Source: Calditrichota bacterium (GTDB lineage Bacteria; CLD3). Taken from it: a DNA stretch of 60,379 nucleotides. Both the position numbers and the translations under genes were made by a program. The stretch covers positions 1 to 60,379 of the forward strand of contig QQUF01000021.1 of assembly GCA_008501735.1 (NCBI GenBank), given 5' to 3'. The first letter of the stretch is position 1; every line of letters starts with the position of its first letter. Shown piece after piece: positions 32,308-40,930 of the stretch. The notes under the pieces were generated by a model, which was given only the letters and a program-made list of their open reading frames with translations, had not been told where the DNA came from and made no database searches.

Positions 32308-32733
32308 TTAGGCAAGATTAACTTGGTCTTGACGTGAGAAAAAGAAATTGCTTTCAATTGCTGCGTTTTCGTCTGAGTCTGAACCGTGAACAGCATTTTC
32401 GCCTTTGCTGTCTGCGTAAAGTTTACGAATTGTTCCTTCTTCTGCTTCTGCTGGGTCAGTTGCTCCGATTAAAGTTCTGTAATCTGCAACAGCATTTTCT
32501 TTTTCAAGAATAATTGGGACAACAGGTCCTGAACACATAAAATCTACTAATTCGCCGTAAAAAGGTCTTTCTTTGTGTACTTCATAAAAAGCACCAGCAA
32601 CTGCTTTTGTGAGACGAGTTTTTTTCATTGCGACGACTTTGAATCCAGCTTCTTCCATCATTGCGATAATTTTTCCACAAACATTTTTCTTAACAGCATC
32701 AGGTTTGATAATTGCAAGAGTTCTGTTACTCAT
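32308..32733 (-). CDS. ndk: Nucleoside diphosphate kinase
   Basis: A 141-aa NDK of standard length. [10 protein letters not shown] opens the fold; the phospho-histidine is H116 in NAVHGSDS. It transfers the gamma phosphate of ATP to (d)NDPs in the cytosol. The ATG has a weak upstream region. It is separated by hairpins from both neighbours, so it is probably monocistronic. Confidence 0.97.
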   Translation of the reverse strand: MSNRTLAIIKPDAVKKNVCGKIIAMMEEAGFKVVAMKKTRLTKAVAGAFYEVHKERPFYGELVDFMCSGPVVPIILEKENAVADYRTLIGATDPAEAEEGTIRKLYADSKGENAVHGSDSDENAAIESNFFFSRQDQVNLA

Positions 32734-32804
32734 TTTTTTATATTTCCATATTTTTAGGTAAAAGTTTTTAGTTATTTAATTTGCATCTAAAAGTAACGAA
32801 AAAA

Positions 32805-32834
32805 ATAGGCTCTTGAGGTTTTCAAGAGCCTATT
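32805..32834 (-). terminator. Intrinsic terminator after the SAP-domain gene
   Basis: AATAGGCTCTTGA (32805-32817) pairs perfectly with TCAAGAGCCTATT (32822-32834) around GGTT. The minus-strand tail is a run of T. The strongest terminator in the window. Confidence 0.9.
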
Positions 32835-32840
32835 CAAAGT

Positions 32841-33050
32841 CTATTTTTCTTTTGGCATTGGTAAGAGACAATCATCTCTCCAAAGACAATCAAGTTGGTC
32901 ACATTCGTAACCAGCAGTTCCGAAACAATCGAAATTGCCTTCTGCAAGCTGAATTTCACGAATGATGTCAGCTTTTTTCTTACCAACAACACCTTTAATG
33001 TTGTGTTGTTTAGCAAGTTTACGTACTTCGTTGATTTTTACTTTAGCCAT
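32841..33050 (-). CDS. SAP/Rho-N-like small protein with conserved cysteines
   Basis: A 69-aa protein. Residues 5-35 (NEVRKLAKQHNIKGVVGKKKADIIREIQLAEG) are a helix-extended-helix SAP or Rho-N fold that binds nucleic acid. The tail NFDCFGTAGYECDQLDCLWRDDCL has four cysteines and matches a conserved family of unknown function. The cysteines may bind zinc or an Fe-S cluster. It has its own strong terminator and a hairpin-forming leader (33121-33155). Confidence 0.85.
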   Translation of the reverse strand: MAKVKINEVRKLAKQHNIKGVVGKKKADIIREIQLAEGNFDCFGTAGYECDQLDCLWRDDCLLPMPKEK

Positions 33051-33120
33051 TTTATTTATCCTTTAATTTGTGCTATCAAATTAATTTTAATTACTTTAAA
33101 GCCCAAATTTAATTTTTTAT

Positions 33121-33155
33121 TTTTCCTTTTGCAACTCTTGTTTTCAAAAGGAAAA
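33121..33155 (-). other. Hairpin in the leader of the SAP-domain gene
   Basis: TTTTCCTTTTG (33121-33131) pairs perfectly with CAAAAGGAAAA (33145-33155), 13-nt loop. No T tract follows on the minus strand, so it may be an operator or a leader structure. The rest of 33051-33240 is AT-rich with no gene. Confidence 0.4.
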
Positions 33156-33240
33156 TCCTAACTTTGAACCTAATTTTTTTTGTAATCCAAGATTTATTTT
33201 GGTCTAATCAAATCAGCACGTTTTGCCAGAAATAAAAAAA

Positions 33241-33276
33241 GACACAAAAATCAGGATTTTACCGAATCTTTGTGTC
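33241..33276 (-). terminator. Intrinsic terminator after sucD
   Basis: GACACAAA (33241-33248) pairs with TTTGTGTC (33269-33276); the minus-strand tail is seven T plus ATTTC. Confidence 0.85.
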
Positions 33277-33293
33277 CTTGATAATAAAAATTA

Positions 33294-34169
33294 TTAAGAA
33301 AGTACGGATTGTACAGTTTCACCAATCACGGCAGGTGATTCGCAAACGTGAATTCCGGCACTTCTCATTGAAGCCATTTTTTCAGAAGCAGTTCCTTTTC
33401 CACCAGAAATAATTGCACCTGCGTGTCCCATTCTTCTTCCTGGAGGAGCTGTTTGTCCTGCAATAAAACCGACAACTGGTTTTTTAACATTTTCTTTAAT
33501 GTAAGCAGCAGCTTCTTCTTCAGCAGTTCCACCAATTTCTCCAATCATAACAACTGCTTCAGTTGCGTCGTCTTCATTGAAGAGTTTGATTGCATCGATG
33601 AATTTTGTTCCGATAATTGGGTCGCCACCGATTCCGATACAAGTTGACTGACCAATTCCGAGAGCAGAAAGTTGTGCAACAGCTTCGTAAGTCAAAGTTC
33701 CAGAACGGGAAATCACACCAACAGGACCTTTTGGAGTATGAATAAATCCAGGCATAATTCCAACTTTACACTCCCCTGGAGTAATAATTCCTGGACAGTT
33801 TGGTCCGATAAGTCTTGCACCTTTTTTTTGAACGAATTCGTAAGCAGAAATCATATCGCGAACAGGAATTCCTTCTGTGATACAAACGATAAGCTCGATT
33901 CCACCTGCTGCAGATTCCATAATCGCATCAGCAGCAAAAGCCGCAGGAACAAAAATTACTGAAACATTTGCTTGAGTTTGCTTAACAGCAACGTCAATTC
34001 TATTAAAAATTGGAACTGAGTCATTCCAAGATTGTCCGCCTTTTCCAGGTGTTACACCAGCGACAACATTTGTTCCGTATTCAAGCATTTGGGTTGCGTG
34101 AAAAGTTCCTTCACCACCAGTGATTCCTTGCACTAAAATTCTTGAATTACTATTAACTAAGATACTCAT
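33294..34169 (-). CDS. sucD: Succinyl-CoA synthetase alpha subunit
   Basis: A 291-aa protein. The N-terminal CoA-binding Rossmann domain has [17 protein letters not shown], and [10 protein letters not shown] is conserved. The phosphorylated active-site histidine is in [14 protein letters not shown]. With SucC it interconverts succinyl-CoA and succinate with NTP formation in the TCA cycle. It is 26 bases downstream of sucC and ends with a terminator. Confidence 0.97.
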   Translation of the reverse strand: MSILVNSNSRILVQGITGGEGTFHATQMLEYGTNVVAGVTPGKGGQSWNDSVPIFNRIDVAVKQTQANVSVIFVPAAFAADAIMESAAGGIELIVCITEGIPVRDMISAYEFVQKKGARLIGPNCPGIITPGECKVGIMPGFIHTPKGPVGVISRSGTLTYEAVAQLSALGIGQSTCIGIGGDPIIGTKFIDAIKLFNEDDATEAVVMIGEIGGTAEEEAAAYIKENVKKPVVGFIAGQTAPPGRRMGHAGAIISGGKGTASEKMASMRSAGIHVCESPAVIGETVQSVLS

Positions 34170-34195
34170 ATTTTTCTAAACCTTAATTTTTTCAA

Positions 34196-35362
34196 TTAGT
34201 CGTTTTTGATTGCCGAAACAATTTTTTCAGCAGCTTCTTTGAGGGTGTCTGCAACTGCAAAATCCATTCCTGACTCGTCAAGAATTTTTGCTGCTTCAAC
34301 TGCATTTGTTCCTGCAAGTCGAATCACAACGGGAACGTTAATGTCAACGCTTTTGCGTGCTTCAATAATTCCGTTTGCAACTCTATCGCAACGCACGATT
34401 CCACCAAAAATATTAATCAAAATTGCTTTAACATTTGGGTCAGAAAGAATGATTTTGAAACCATTTTTGATTGTTTCAACATTTGCTCCGCCCCCTACAT
34501 CAAGGAAATTTGCTGGAGAGCTACCAGAATATTTAATGATGTCCATTGTTCCCATTGCAAGTCCAGCTCCGTTTACCATACAACCAACTTCACCATCAAG
34601 TTTGATGTAGTTCAAATTATATTTTCCAGCTTCAACTTCAAGAGGGTCTTCTTCATCAAAGTCTCTCATTTTTACAATGTCTGAGTGTCTGTAAAGTGCA
34701 TTTGAATCAAAACTCATTTTCGCGTCAAGTGCAATTACATCGCCTTCCTTAGTAACGACAAGTGGATTAATTTCCATTAAAGCAGAATCAGTTGCTTCGT
34801 AGGCTTTATAAAGTGCTCCGAAAAATTTAACTGCATTTTTGAATTGAGTTCCGCTAAGCCCAAGTGAAAAGGCAAGTTTTCTTGCTTGGAAGCCTTGGAA
34901 ACCGATTGCAGGGTCAATGATTTCTTTTACAATTTTTTCGGGAGTTTCTTCGGCAACTGTTTCAATTTCCATTCCACCTTCTGTAGAAACCATAAAAACA
35001 TTTTGCGAAGTTGCTCTGTCTAAAACAATTCCAGCATAAAATTCTTTGTCAATATTACAACCTTCTTCGATGAGAACTTTTTTTACTACTCTTCCTTCAG
35101 GTCCTGTTTGGTGAGTTACAAGGTTCATTCCGATAATTTCACTTGCAAGTCTTTCAGCCTCTTGTGGATTCTGAGCGACTTTTACTCCGCCGCCTTTTCC
35201 TCTTCCACCAGCGTGAATTTGTGCTTTTACAACCAAAACCTCACTGCCAAGAAATTCAGCAATTGAAGGAACTTCGTCAGCCGAAAAAGCAACTCTTCCT
35301 TGTGGTACAGGCACATTATATTTTCTGAGGATTTCTTTTGCCTGATATTCGTGGATTTTCAT
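34196..35362 (-). CDS. sucC: Succinyl-CoA synthetase beta subunit
   Basis: A 388-aa subunit of standard length. An ATP-grasp domain fills the N-terminal 240 residues ([35 protein letters not shown]), then a CoA-ligase domain ([24 protein letters not shown]). It forms the nucleotide-binding half of the SucCD heterotetramer. SD AGAGG precedes the ATG. It leads the sucCD operon. Confidence 0.98.
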   Translation of the reverse strand: MKIHEYQAKEILRKYNVPVPQGRVAFSADEVPSIAEFLGSEVLVVKAQIHAGGRGKGGGVKVAQNPQEAERLASEIIGMNLVTHQTGPEGRVVKKVLIEEGCNIDKEFYAGIVLDRATSQNVFMVSTEGGMEIETVAEETPEKIVKEIIDPAIGFQGFQARKLAFSLGLSGTQFKNAVKFFGALYKAYEATDSALMEINPLVVTKEGDVIALDAKMSFDSNALYRHSDIVKMRDFDEEDPLEVEAGKYNLNYIKLDGEVGCMVNGAGLAMGTMDIIKYSGSSPANFLDVGGGANVETIKNGFKIILSDPNVKAILINIFGGIVRCDRVANGIIEARKSVDINVPVVIRLAGTNAVEAAKILDESGMDFAVADTLKEAAEKIVSAIKND

Positions 35363-35389
35363 TTTTTCCTCTATGATTATTTAAATTAA

Positions 35390-36364
35390 TTATTTACTAG
35401 AATTACGAACTATCTTAGTTCCTGCATCTTTAAAAACTGAATCTTTTACATTTTCGATTGATGAAATAATTGCTTTTTCACCACCATTTTCCAAGAATTT
35501 AATCGCAGCCTCAATCTTTGGTCCCATACTTCCTTGAGGAAATTGACCTTCTTGCAGATATTTTTTTGCCTCTTCTAAAGTGATAGAATCAAGCTGTTTT
35601 TCGTTCTTTTCGCGAAAGTTAAGAAAAAGTTTGTCAACTCCTGTTAAAAAAATCAATTCCGAAGCATTAATTTGGTTTGCAAGTAAAGTAGCTGTTAAAT
35701 CTTTGTCAATCACTGCATCAATTCCGTCCAATTTTCCGTCTTCCATCTCGTAAACAGGAATTCCACCTCCTCCTCCAGCAATAACCATCACAGAGTTTTT
35801 TATCAGAATTTCAATGATTTTTCCTTCAACAATTTTCAAAGGTTTTGGAGAGGGAACTACTCGACGAAACCCTCTTCCTTTATCTTCTTTTACAAACCAA
35901 CCTTTTATTCTCTGGGCTTCGTAAGCTTCTTGTTGAGTCAAAAACTTGCCAATAAACTTTGTCGGATTTGTCAAAGAGGGATCATTTTTATCGCAAAGAA
36001 CTTGTGTAACAATCGTGCAAACTTCTTTGTCAATGTTTCTTTCCGCAAGTTTATTGTGTAAAGTTTGAGCAATCATATACCCCATTCCACCTTGATTGTC
36101 AGCAACTAAAACTCCAAGCGGAATTGTTGGGACAACTTTACTTGCTTCCTCAACTCGTTGTAAATCTTGTCCAATTTGAGGTCCATTTCCGTGAATGATT
36201 ACAACGTTTCTTCCAAGCTCAACAAGTTTTACAATTGATTCAATGCAAGTTCTTGTGTTCAAAAATTGCGTTGTAATGCTTCCGTCTTCGCCTTCTCGTG
36301 AAATAGCATTTCCACCAAGTGCAATTACCGATGTTTTTATATTTGTTTTTATCTTTTCTGACAA
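35390..36364 (-). CDS. arcC: Carbamate kinase
   Basis: A 324-aa amino-acid-kinase fold. The start is TTG 36364 with GGAGA upstream; a longer frame to 36415 lies inside argS. VIALGGNAISREGEDG and IIHGNGPQIG are the carbamate-kinase signatures; NQGGMGYMIAQ, IAGGGGGIPV and DKDLTATLLA are active-site motifs. It converts carbamoyl phosphate and ADP to carbamate and ATP. No arginine deiminase or ornithine carbamoyltransferase is in the window, so its pathway is unclear. Start and argS stop are 1 base apart. Confidence 0.93.
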   Translation of the reverse strand: MSEKIKTNIKTSVIALGGNAISREGEDGSITTQFLNTRTCIESIVKLVELGRNVVIIHGNGPQIGQDLQRVEEASKVVPTIPLGVLVADNQGGMGYMIAQTLHNKLAERNIDKEVCTIVTQVLCDKNDPSLTNPTKFIGKFLTQQEAYEAQRIKGWFVKEDKGRGFRRVVPSPKPLKIVEGKIIEILIKNSVMVIAGGGGGIPVYEMEDGKLDGIDAVIDKDLTATLLANQINASELIFLTGVDKLFLNFREKNEKQLDSITLEEAKKYLQEGQFPQGSMGPKIEAAIKFLENGGEKAIISSIENVKDSVFKDAGTKIVRNSSK

Positions 36365-36365
36365 A

Positions 36366-38099
36366 TTACATTTTCTCCACTGCTTTGATTCCAAGCAGAT
36401 AAAGTGAGTTTGCAAGAGTGATTTTCACTGCTTGCAAAAGAGCAATTCTTGCTTGGATTTGTGATTCATTTTCAAGGCTCAAAACAGAGTGCCTGTCATA
36501 AAACTTGCTAAAATTCTTAGCTACCAAATAACTGTAAGAAGCAATTTTCGAAGGGTTTTGACCAATTGCAGCTTCTTTAACAATCTCAGGAAAGTTTGAA
36601 ATCAAACGTAAAATTGCAACTTCTTCAGGTTCTGCTAAAAGCGAGAAGTCAACTTCCATTGGTAAATTTTTACCAAACTTTTTCAGAATTGAGCAAATTC
36701 TTGTGTGACTGTACTGCAAGTAAGTTCCTGTCATTCCCTGAAAATCAACTGATTCGGCAGGGTTGAAAAGAATTCTTTTGTTCGGGTGAACTTTCAAAAT
36801 GAAAAATGAAATCGCCCCGTGCCCGATTGCTTCTGCTAATTCTTCAATTTCAGTTTCATTCATTTCAATGTTGTCAGTTCTCATTTTTTCTTTTGCAATG
36901 TTCTTCAACTCGTCCAAAAGTTTATCAGCGTCAACAACTGTTCCTTCACGAGACTTCATTTTTCCACTTGGAAGGTCAACCATTCCGTAAGAAAGGTGAA
37001 AACATTCGTCAGCCCAACCAAAGCCATACTTCTTGAGAATTTTGAAAAGAACTTGAAAGTGATACTCTTGCTCATTTCCGACAATGTAAATCATTTTGTC
37101 GAAATTTATTTTTTCGCTTCTTTCGGCTGCTGTTCCAAAATCTTGAGTGATGTAAACAGTGGTTCCATCTTTTCTAACAACTAATTTTTCGTCTAGACCT
37201 TCATTAGTCAAGTCAATCCAAATCGAAGAATCTTCTTTTTGGAAGAAAACACCTTTCTCTAAACCCTTGAGTGAAATTTCTTTTCCAAGCTTGTAAGTGT
37301 CACTTTCAAATTGTGTGTAATCGAAACTCGAACCAAGTCGTTTGTAAGTCGCATTGTAACCTTCGTAAACCCAATCACTCATTTTTTCCCAAAGAGCAAT
37401 TGTTGCTTCGTCTCCGTCTTCCCATTTTTGCAAAACTTCTTGGACTTCTTCTGTAAGTTCAGGTTGTTCTTTTTCGAGTTTGGAAAATTTTACATAAAGG
37501 TCGCCGACGTAATGGTCAGGTTTCATTCCTGCTTTTTCGGGAGTATTTCCGTTTTCAAATTTTTCGTAGTAAAGCATTGATTTACAAATCTGAATTCCTC
37601 TGTCGTTGTAAAGACAAACGGTTTCAACTTCGTAACCTGCCATTTTCAAAATTCTCGAAATTGAAATTCCAAGAAAATTGTTCCGAATATGTCCAAGGTG
37701 AAGAGGTTTGTTAGTTGTTGGAGAAGAATACTCGACGAGAAATTTTTGTTTTTCCCCAAAGTCAGTAGAACCAAAACTTTCACCTTCTTCCAAAATTTGC
37801 TCAATCGCTGTTTTGAAGAATGATTCTTTTTTCAAATTAAAATTCAAAAAAGGTCCGACAGCTTTTACTTCTTCGAGAAAGTCTGTTTCGGGAAAATTTT
37901 CGGCAATCTGTGAGGCAATTTTAAAAGGTGCATTTCTAAGAATTTTGCTAAGTGGAAAGCAAGCAAAAGCAAAGTCTGAATTTTGTTCTTCAGGCGGAAT
38001 TTCAAGTTTAATTTCCGACTCAAATTTTACTTCAAATGCTTTCTCAATCGCAGTCGAAATGCCTTCTTTGATTTGTTTTTTTAGTGTTTCAATGCTCAT
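36366..38099 (-). CDS. argS: Arginyl-tRNA synthetase
   Basis: A 577-aa class I synthetase. N-terminal Arg-tRNA domain; the HIGH motif is in SPTTNKPLHLGHIRNN; KMKSREGTVV stands for KMSKS; a DALR anticodon domain closes the protein (TYLQYSHTRI to LYLLGIKAVEKM). It charges tRNA-Arg in the cytosol. Its stop is 1 base from the carbamate-kinase TTG, suggesting coupling of arginine use and carbamoyl-phosphate metabolism (inference). Confidence 0.98.
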   Translation of the reverse strand: MSIETLKKQIKEGISTAIEKAFEVKFESEIKLEIPPEEQNSDFAFACFPLSKILRNAPFKIASQIAENFPETDFLEEVKAVGPFLNFNLKKESFFKTAIEQILEEGESFGSTDFGEKQKFLVEYSSPTTNKPLHLGHIRNNFLGISISRILKMAGYEVETVCLYNDRGIQICKSMLYYEKFENGNTPEKAGMKPDHYVGDLYVKFSKLEKEQPELTEEVQEVLQKWEDGDEATIALWEKMSDWVYEGYNATYKRLGSSFDYTQFESDTYKLGKEISLKGLEKGVFFQKEDSSIWIDLTNEGLDEKLVVRKDGTTVYITQDFGTAAERSEKINFDKMIYIVGNEQEYHFQVLFKILKKYGFGWADECFHLSYGMVDLPSGKMKSREGTVVDADKLLDELKNIAKEKMRTDNIEMNETEIEELAEAIGHGAISFFILKVHPNKRILFNPAESVDFQGMTGTYLQYSHTRICSILKKFGKNLPMEVDFSLLAEPEEVAILRLISNFPEIVKEAAIGQNPSKIASYSYLVAKNFSKFYDRHSVLSLENESQIQARIALLQAVKITLANSLYLLGIKAVEKM

Positions 38100-38170
38100 T
38101 TTTTCATCTTTTTGAGTTTCTTAAGAAAGAGGCGAAACGTAAGGAATTTTTGATTTGGAAACAACACAAA

Positions 38171-38205
38171 ACAATGAGCAATAAACAGTGAACAATGAAC
38201 AATAA
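38171..38205. repeat. Five tandem heptamers (ACAATGA type)
   Basis: Units of exactly 7 bases: ACAATGA, GCAATAA, ACAGTGA, ACAATGA, ACAATAA. It lies between argS and the HAD gene. Nearby 38117-38128 is a perfect 12-base palindrome (TTTCTTAAGAAA). Confidence 0.8.
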
Positions 38206-38215
38206 ATTTTGAAGA

Positions 38216-38827
38216 TTACTTTGATGTAAGTGCTAGAGTGTTAAGGACTTCCTTTAATGACTTTACTTCCAAGTCTGCGAACTCTGAAAATTTAAAATCG
38301 CCTTTTGCGTCAATGTGAACAGTTTTGCAATTTGCATCTTTTCCTGCTTGCAAATCGTACTTGAAATCTCCAAGCATTACAGTTTCTTCCGAGTTTGCAT
38401 TCCAAAGATTTAACAAGTGTTTAATTGCTGCTCCGTCAGGTTTGTGCGGCTCAAACTCTCTTCCAAGAATAAATTTCGGTTCAAAAAACTCTTCCAAATC
38501 TGTAACTCGCAAAGTGATTTCAACTCCTTCAAGTGAGTTCCTCGTTACGATTCCAAGATTTACGTTTTGATTTTTAAGAAAGGTAAGAAGCTCGAAAACG
38601 CCTTCTGCACGAATGTTGTTTTCAGCAATTTTATTTTCAAGGTCGTTTAACTTGCGGTTAATTTTGAGTTGCTCTTCTTTTGGCATTTCAGAAATTTGTT
38701 CGAGAATTGAGCCACTAACTCTCAATCCCAATTCTCTTTTGATTGCGACAAAATCGTGAATTGCAACGGTCAGAGTTCCGTCCATATCGAAAATCCAGTT
38801 TTTCATTTTGCCAATCCATTGCGTCAT
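38216..38827 (-). CDS. HAD-superfamily hydrolase
   Basis: A 203-aa haloacid-dehalogenase fold. Motif I is FDMDGTLT (nucleophile Asp), motif II T in GIVTRNS, and motif IV GDFKYDLQAG. The cap is helical (residues 30-75). It resembles phosphoglycolate phosphatase-like enzymes, but the substrate cannot be told. Its ATG overlaps the moaC stop (ATGA), so it is translationally coupled to molybdopterin synthesis. Confidence 0.88.
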   Translation of the reverse strand: MTQWIGKMKNWIFDMDGTLTVAIHDFVAIKRELGLRVSGSILEQISEMPKEEQLKINRKLNDLENKIAENNIRAEGVFELLTFLKNQNVNLGIVTRNSLEGVEITLRVTDLEEFFEPKFILGREFEPHKPDGAAIKHLLNLWNANSEETVMLGDFKYDLQAGKDANCKTVHIDAKGDFKFSEFADLEVKSLKEVLNTLALTSK

Positions 38828-39309
38828 TTTTCACCGCCGAATTTGAAGTGTCCGCTTTTGCCACCGCTTTTTTCCAAGAGTTGAATTTCAGAAATTACCA
38901 TCTCTTTGTTGACCGCTTTGCACATATCGTAAATGGTAAGACAAGCAACAGAAACAGCTGTTAAAGCTTCCATTTCAACGCCTGTTTTTCCTTCTGTTTT
39001 TGCAGTTGCCTTGACCCAAACAGCACTTTCTTTTTCGTCTAACTCGCAACTAACGTCAACTTTTGAAAGAAATAAATTGTGGCATAAAGGAATCAATTCA
39101 CTTGTCTTTTTTGCTCCCATAATCCCAGAAATTTGAGCAATCGAAAGCACATCACCTTTTTTGATTTTGTTCTCTTGAATGTGCTCAAAGGCTTCTTTCC
39201 CAACAAAGATTTTACCTTGAGCAACCGCAATTCTTGAAGTCTTTTCTTTTGCAGAAACATCAACCATTGTTGCTTTACCCGAATTGTCAACGTGAGATAA
39301 TTTAGACAT
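38824..39309 (-). CDS. moaC: Cyclic pyranopterin monophosphate synthase
   Basis: A 161-aa MoaC. IPLCHNLFLSKVDV and KTGVEMEALTAVSVACLTIYDMCKA are the family signatures and hold active-site residues. It converts 3',8-cyclo-7,8-dihydroguanosine triphosphate to cPMP in molybdenum-cofactor synthesis. moaB lies 1 kb upstream, but moaA and moaE are not in the window. Confidence 0.97.
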   Translation of the reverse strand: MSKLSHVDNSGKATMVDVSAKEKTSRIAVAQGKIFVGKEAFEHIQENKIKKGDVLSIAQISGIMGAKKTSELIPLCHNLFLSKVDVSCELDEKESAVWVKATAKTEGKTGVEMEALTAVSVACLTIYDMCKAVNKEMVISEIQLLEKSGGKSGHFKFGGEK

Positions 39310-39338
39310 AAATTTAAGTCCTAAAAATGTTTAATCTT

Positions 39339-39554
39339 TTACAAGACTTCAGGAATTACTTTGATTTCATTTTTCTCTTCGGCAATTTTTTTTGCCAAAA
39401 ACATCACTACTCGCATTCTATCCCAACTTTTTAGGCAGCGAATCATTTCTTTAAAAACATTCAAGTCAACTTCTCTTTCACCTTCTGAGAAAAATGCTTT
39501 TTCAATATAGTCATAAACGAAGTCAATGTAATTTTCGTAATCTTTTTGTTCCAA
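39339..39554 (-). CDS. 71-aa hypothetical protein
   Basis: A charged, mainly helical 71-aa protein without TM or signal. The sequence (YDYIEKAFFSEGEREVDLNVFKEMIRCLKSWDRMRVVMF) matches nothing I recognise. It sits in line between the cohesin-like gene (16 bases upstream) and moaC (29 bases downstream) on one strand, so it is probably part of this operon. Coding is likely, function unknown. Confidence 0.6.
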   Translation of the reverse strand: MEQKDYENYIDFVYDYIEKAFFSEGEREVDLNVFKEMIRCLKSWDRMRVVMFLAKKIAEEKNEIKVIPEVL

Positions 39555-39570
39555 TTTTTCACCTAAACTT

Positions 39571-40290
39571 TTAATCTTTTTTATCCCGCAAAGCCAAAAC
39601 CCCTAAAGCTAAAATCAAAAAACTCACAACTCCAAAAGTTGTTGTTGAAATCGGAGATTGAATTTTAATTGGTTTCTTTTGCCCAATTGTTACTCTTCCG
39701 CTTACAAGTCGGAAATCAACTTCCTTGTCAAATTCAAAACCACTTTCACCGACCAAACCGTGTTGTACAAAGAAAATGTCTGAAAATGTTTTTTTACCGT
39801 AATATTTCCTTCGGAAACACTTTAGATAAACCAAGACTCCGTCTTCCAAAACCAAAGTTTGTTGCCCGCGACAGTCAACAGCAACTCTTCCAGTCATTAA
39901 TGGATTTACCGACAATAAAAAATCGCCAACAAGAATTGTGTTTTCGCTTGAATAACCATTTACAATGAAGATTTCAGGGTCATAACTCAAACCAAATCTA
40001 AAAGATTTAATTTCAGAATCCGTTGCACCTGAGATTTTGATTGGTAGAATAAACTCTTTTTCAGTCTCGTTCAAATTCAGTTTTGGGATTTCAATTCGAA
40101 TCTCCGCAAGGGCAGTAAGAATTGAGCAATGAATAATGAACATCATTAAGCCAAAAGACTTTTTTTCTTTCCAAGCAAAGCACGAAAGAACACTAAAAAA
40201 GAGAAAAGTAAAATCAAAACTAACTAAACCCTTAAGTTTTGCACCTAACCAACTATTTGTAATTTTAGTGTGAAGCACAGCCTGAATCAT
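39571..40290 (-). CDS. Cohesin-like secreted protein with C-terminal membrane anchor
   Basis: Up to 239 aa. The start is unsettled: the full frame overlaps the end of moaB by 26 bases and has two hydrophobic segments, while ATG 40146 gives a shorter form starting MMFIIHCSILTALA. The central beta domain (LPIKISGATDSEIKSFRFGLSYDPEIF, AVDCRGQQTLVLEDGVLVYL) looks like cohesin. The end has a TM then RDKKD, as in PEP/IPTL-CTERM-like anchors. Placement between moaB and moaC is unexpected. Confidence 0.65.
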   Translation of the reverse strand: MIQAVLHTKITNSWLGAKLKGLVSFDFTFLFFSVLSCFAWKEKKSFGLMMFIIHCSILTALAEIRIEIPKLNLNETEKEFILPIKISGATDSEIKSFRFGLSYDPEIFIVNGYSSENTILVGDFLLSVNPLMTGRVAVDCRGQQTLVLEDGVLVYLKCFRRKYYGKKTFSDIFFVQHGLVGESGFEFDKEVDFRLVSGRVTIGQKKPIKIQSPISTTTFGVVSFLILALGVLALRDKKD

Positions 40291-40804
40291 CCTTAATTCT
40301 TGGCATTAATTCTGCGAAATTGCAAGGTCTGAAAGTCAAGTTCATTTGGTCGAGAATTATTCTTTCCATTCCAAGTCTGCAAGCTCCTGTTGAACCAGGA
40401 AGCAAAAATGCAATTGTGTGTCCAATTAGTCCTGCATCAGCTCTTGATTGTATTGTTGAAGTTCCGATTTCTTCAAAAGACAAATAGCGGAAAAGTTCGC
40501 CAAACCCTGGAATATGTTTTGTAAAAAGTGGTTTAATTGCTTCTGGAGTTACATCTCTTTGAGTTACCCCTGTTCCACCAGTAACAATCACAAATTCGAT
40601 ATTTCCACTTTCTGCCCAATTTTTTACTGTTGAGCGAATTGTCTCAAGGTCATCTTTTACAATCTTTCTGTCTGCAAGATTATGTCCCGCTTCTTCTAAA
40701 TAACTTACAATTGAGTTGCCTGACTTGTCTGTTTCCAAAGTTCTTGAATCTGAAACTGTGAGAACTGCAACATTTGTTGGTAAAAATTGAACTTCTTTTT
40801 TCAT
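40265..40804 (-). CDS. moaB: Molybdenum cofactor biosynthesis protein B
   Basis: A 179-aa MogA/MoaB-fold protein. VLTVSDSRT opens the molybdopterin-binding domain; IVTGGTGVTQRDVTPEAI is the substrate loop; FLLPGSTGACRLGMERII follows. It is thought to adenylylate molybdopterin. The 5' gap has an inverted repeat TTCTTGATT/AATCAAGAA (40815-40854) next to the SD. Confidence 0.95.
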   Translation of the reverse strand: MKKEVQFLPTNVAVLTVSDSRTLETDKSGNSIVSYLEEAGHNLADRKIVKDDLETIRSTVKNWAESGNIEFVIVTGGTGVTQRDVTPEAIKPLFTKHIPGFGELFRYLSFEEIGTSTIQSRADAGLIGHTIAFLLPGSTGACRLGMERIILDQMNLTFRPCNFAELMPRIKDDSGCASH

Positions 40805-40930
40805 TAAAAAACCTTTCTTGATTTCTAAAAAGCTCTTGAAATTTTAATCAAGAACTAAAAAATTATTAATTTATAAATCATTTCATTAATCATTAAATTT
40901 ACACTTCTTTTTAAAAAATTAAACTGACAA

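Noticed and set aside
34206-34610. Long open frame opposite sucC
   Set aside because: It lies wholly within a well-conserved gene on the other strand, has no SD, and its composition is the complement of sucC codons.
38117-38128. 12-base palindrome TTTCTTAAGAAA
   Set aside because: Short and A/T-rich; easily due to chance in this composition.
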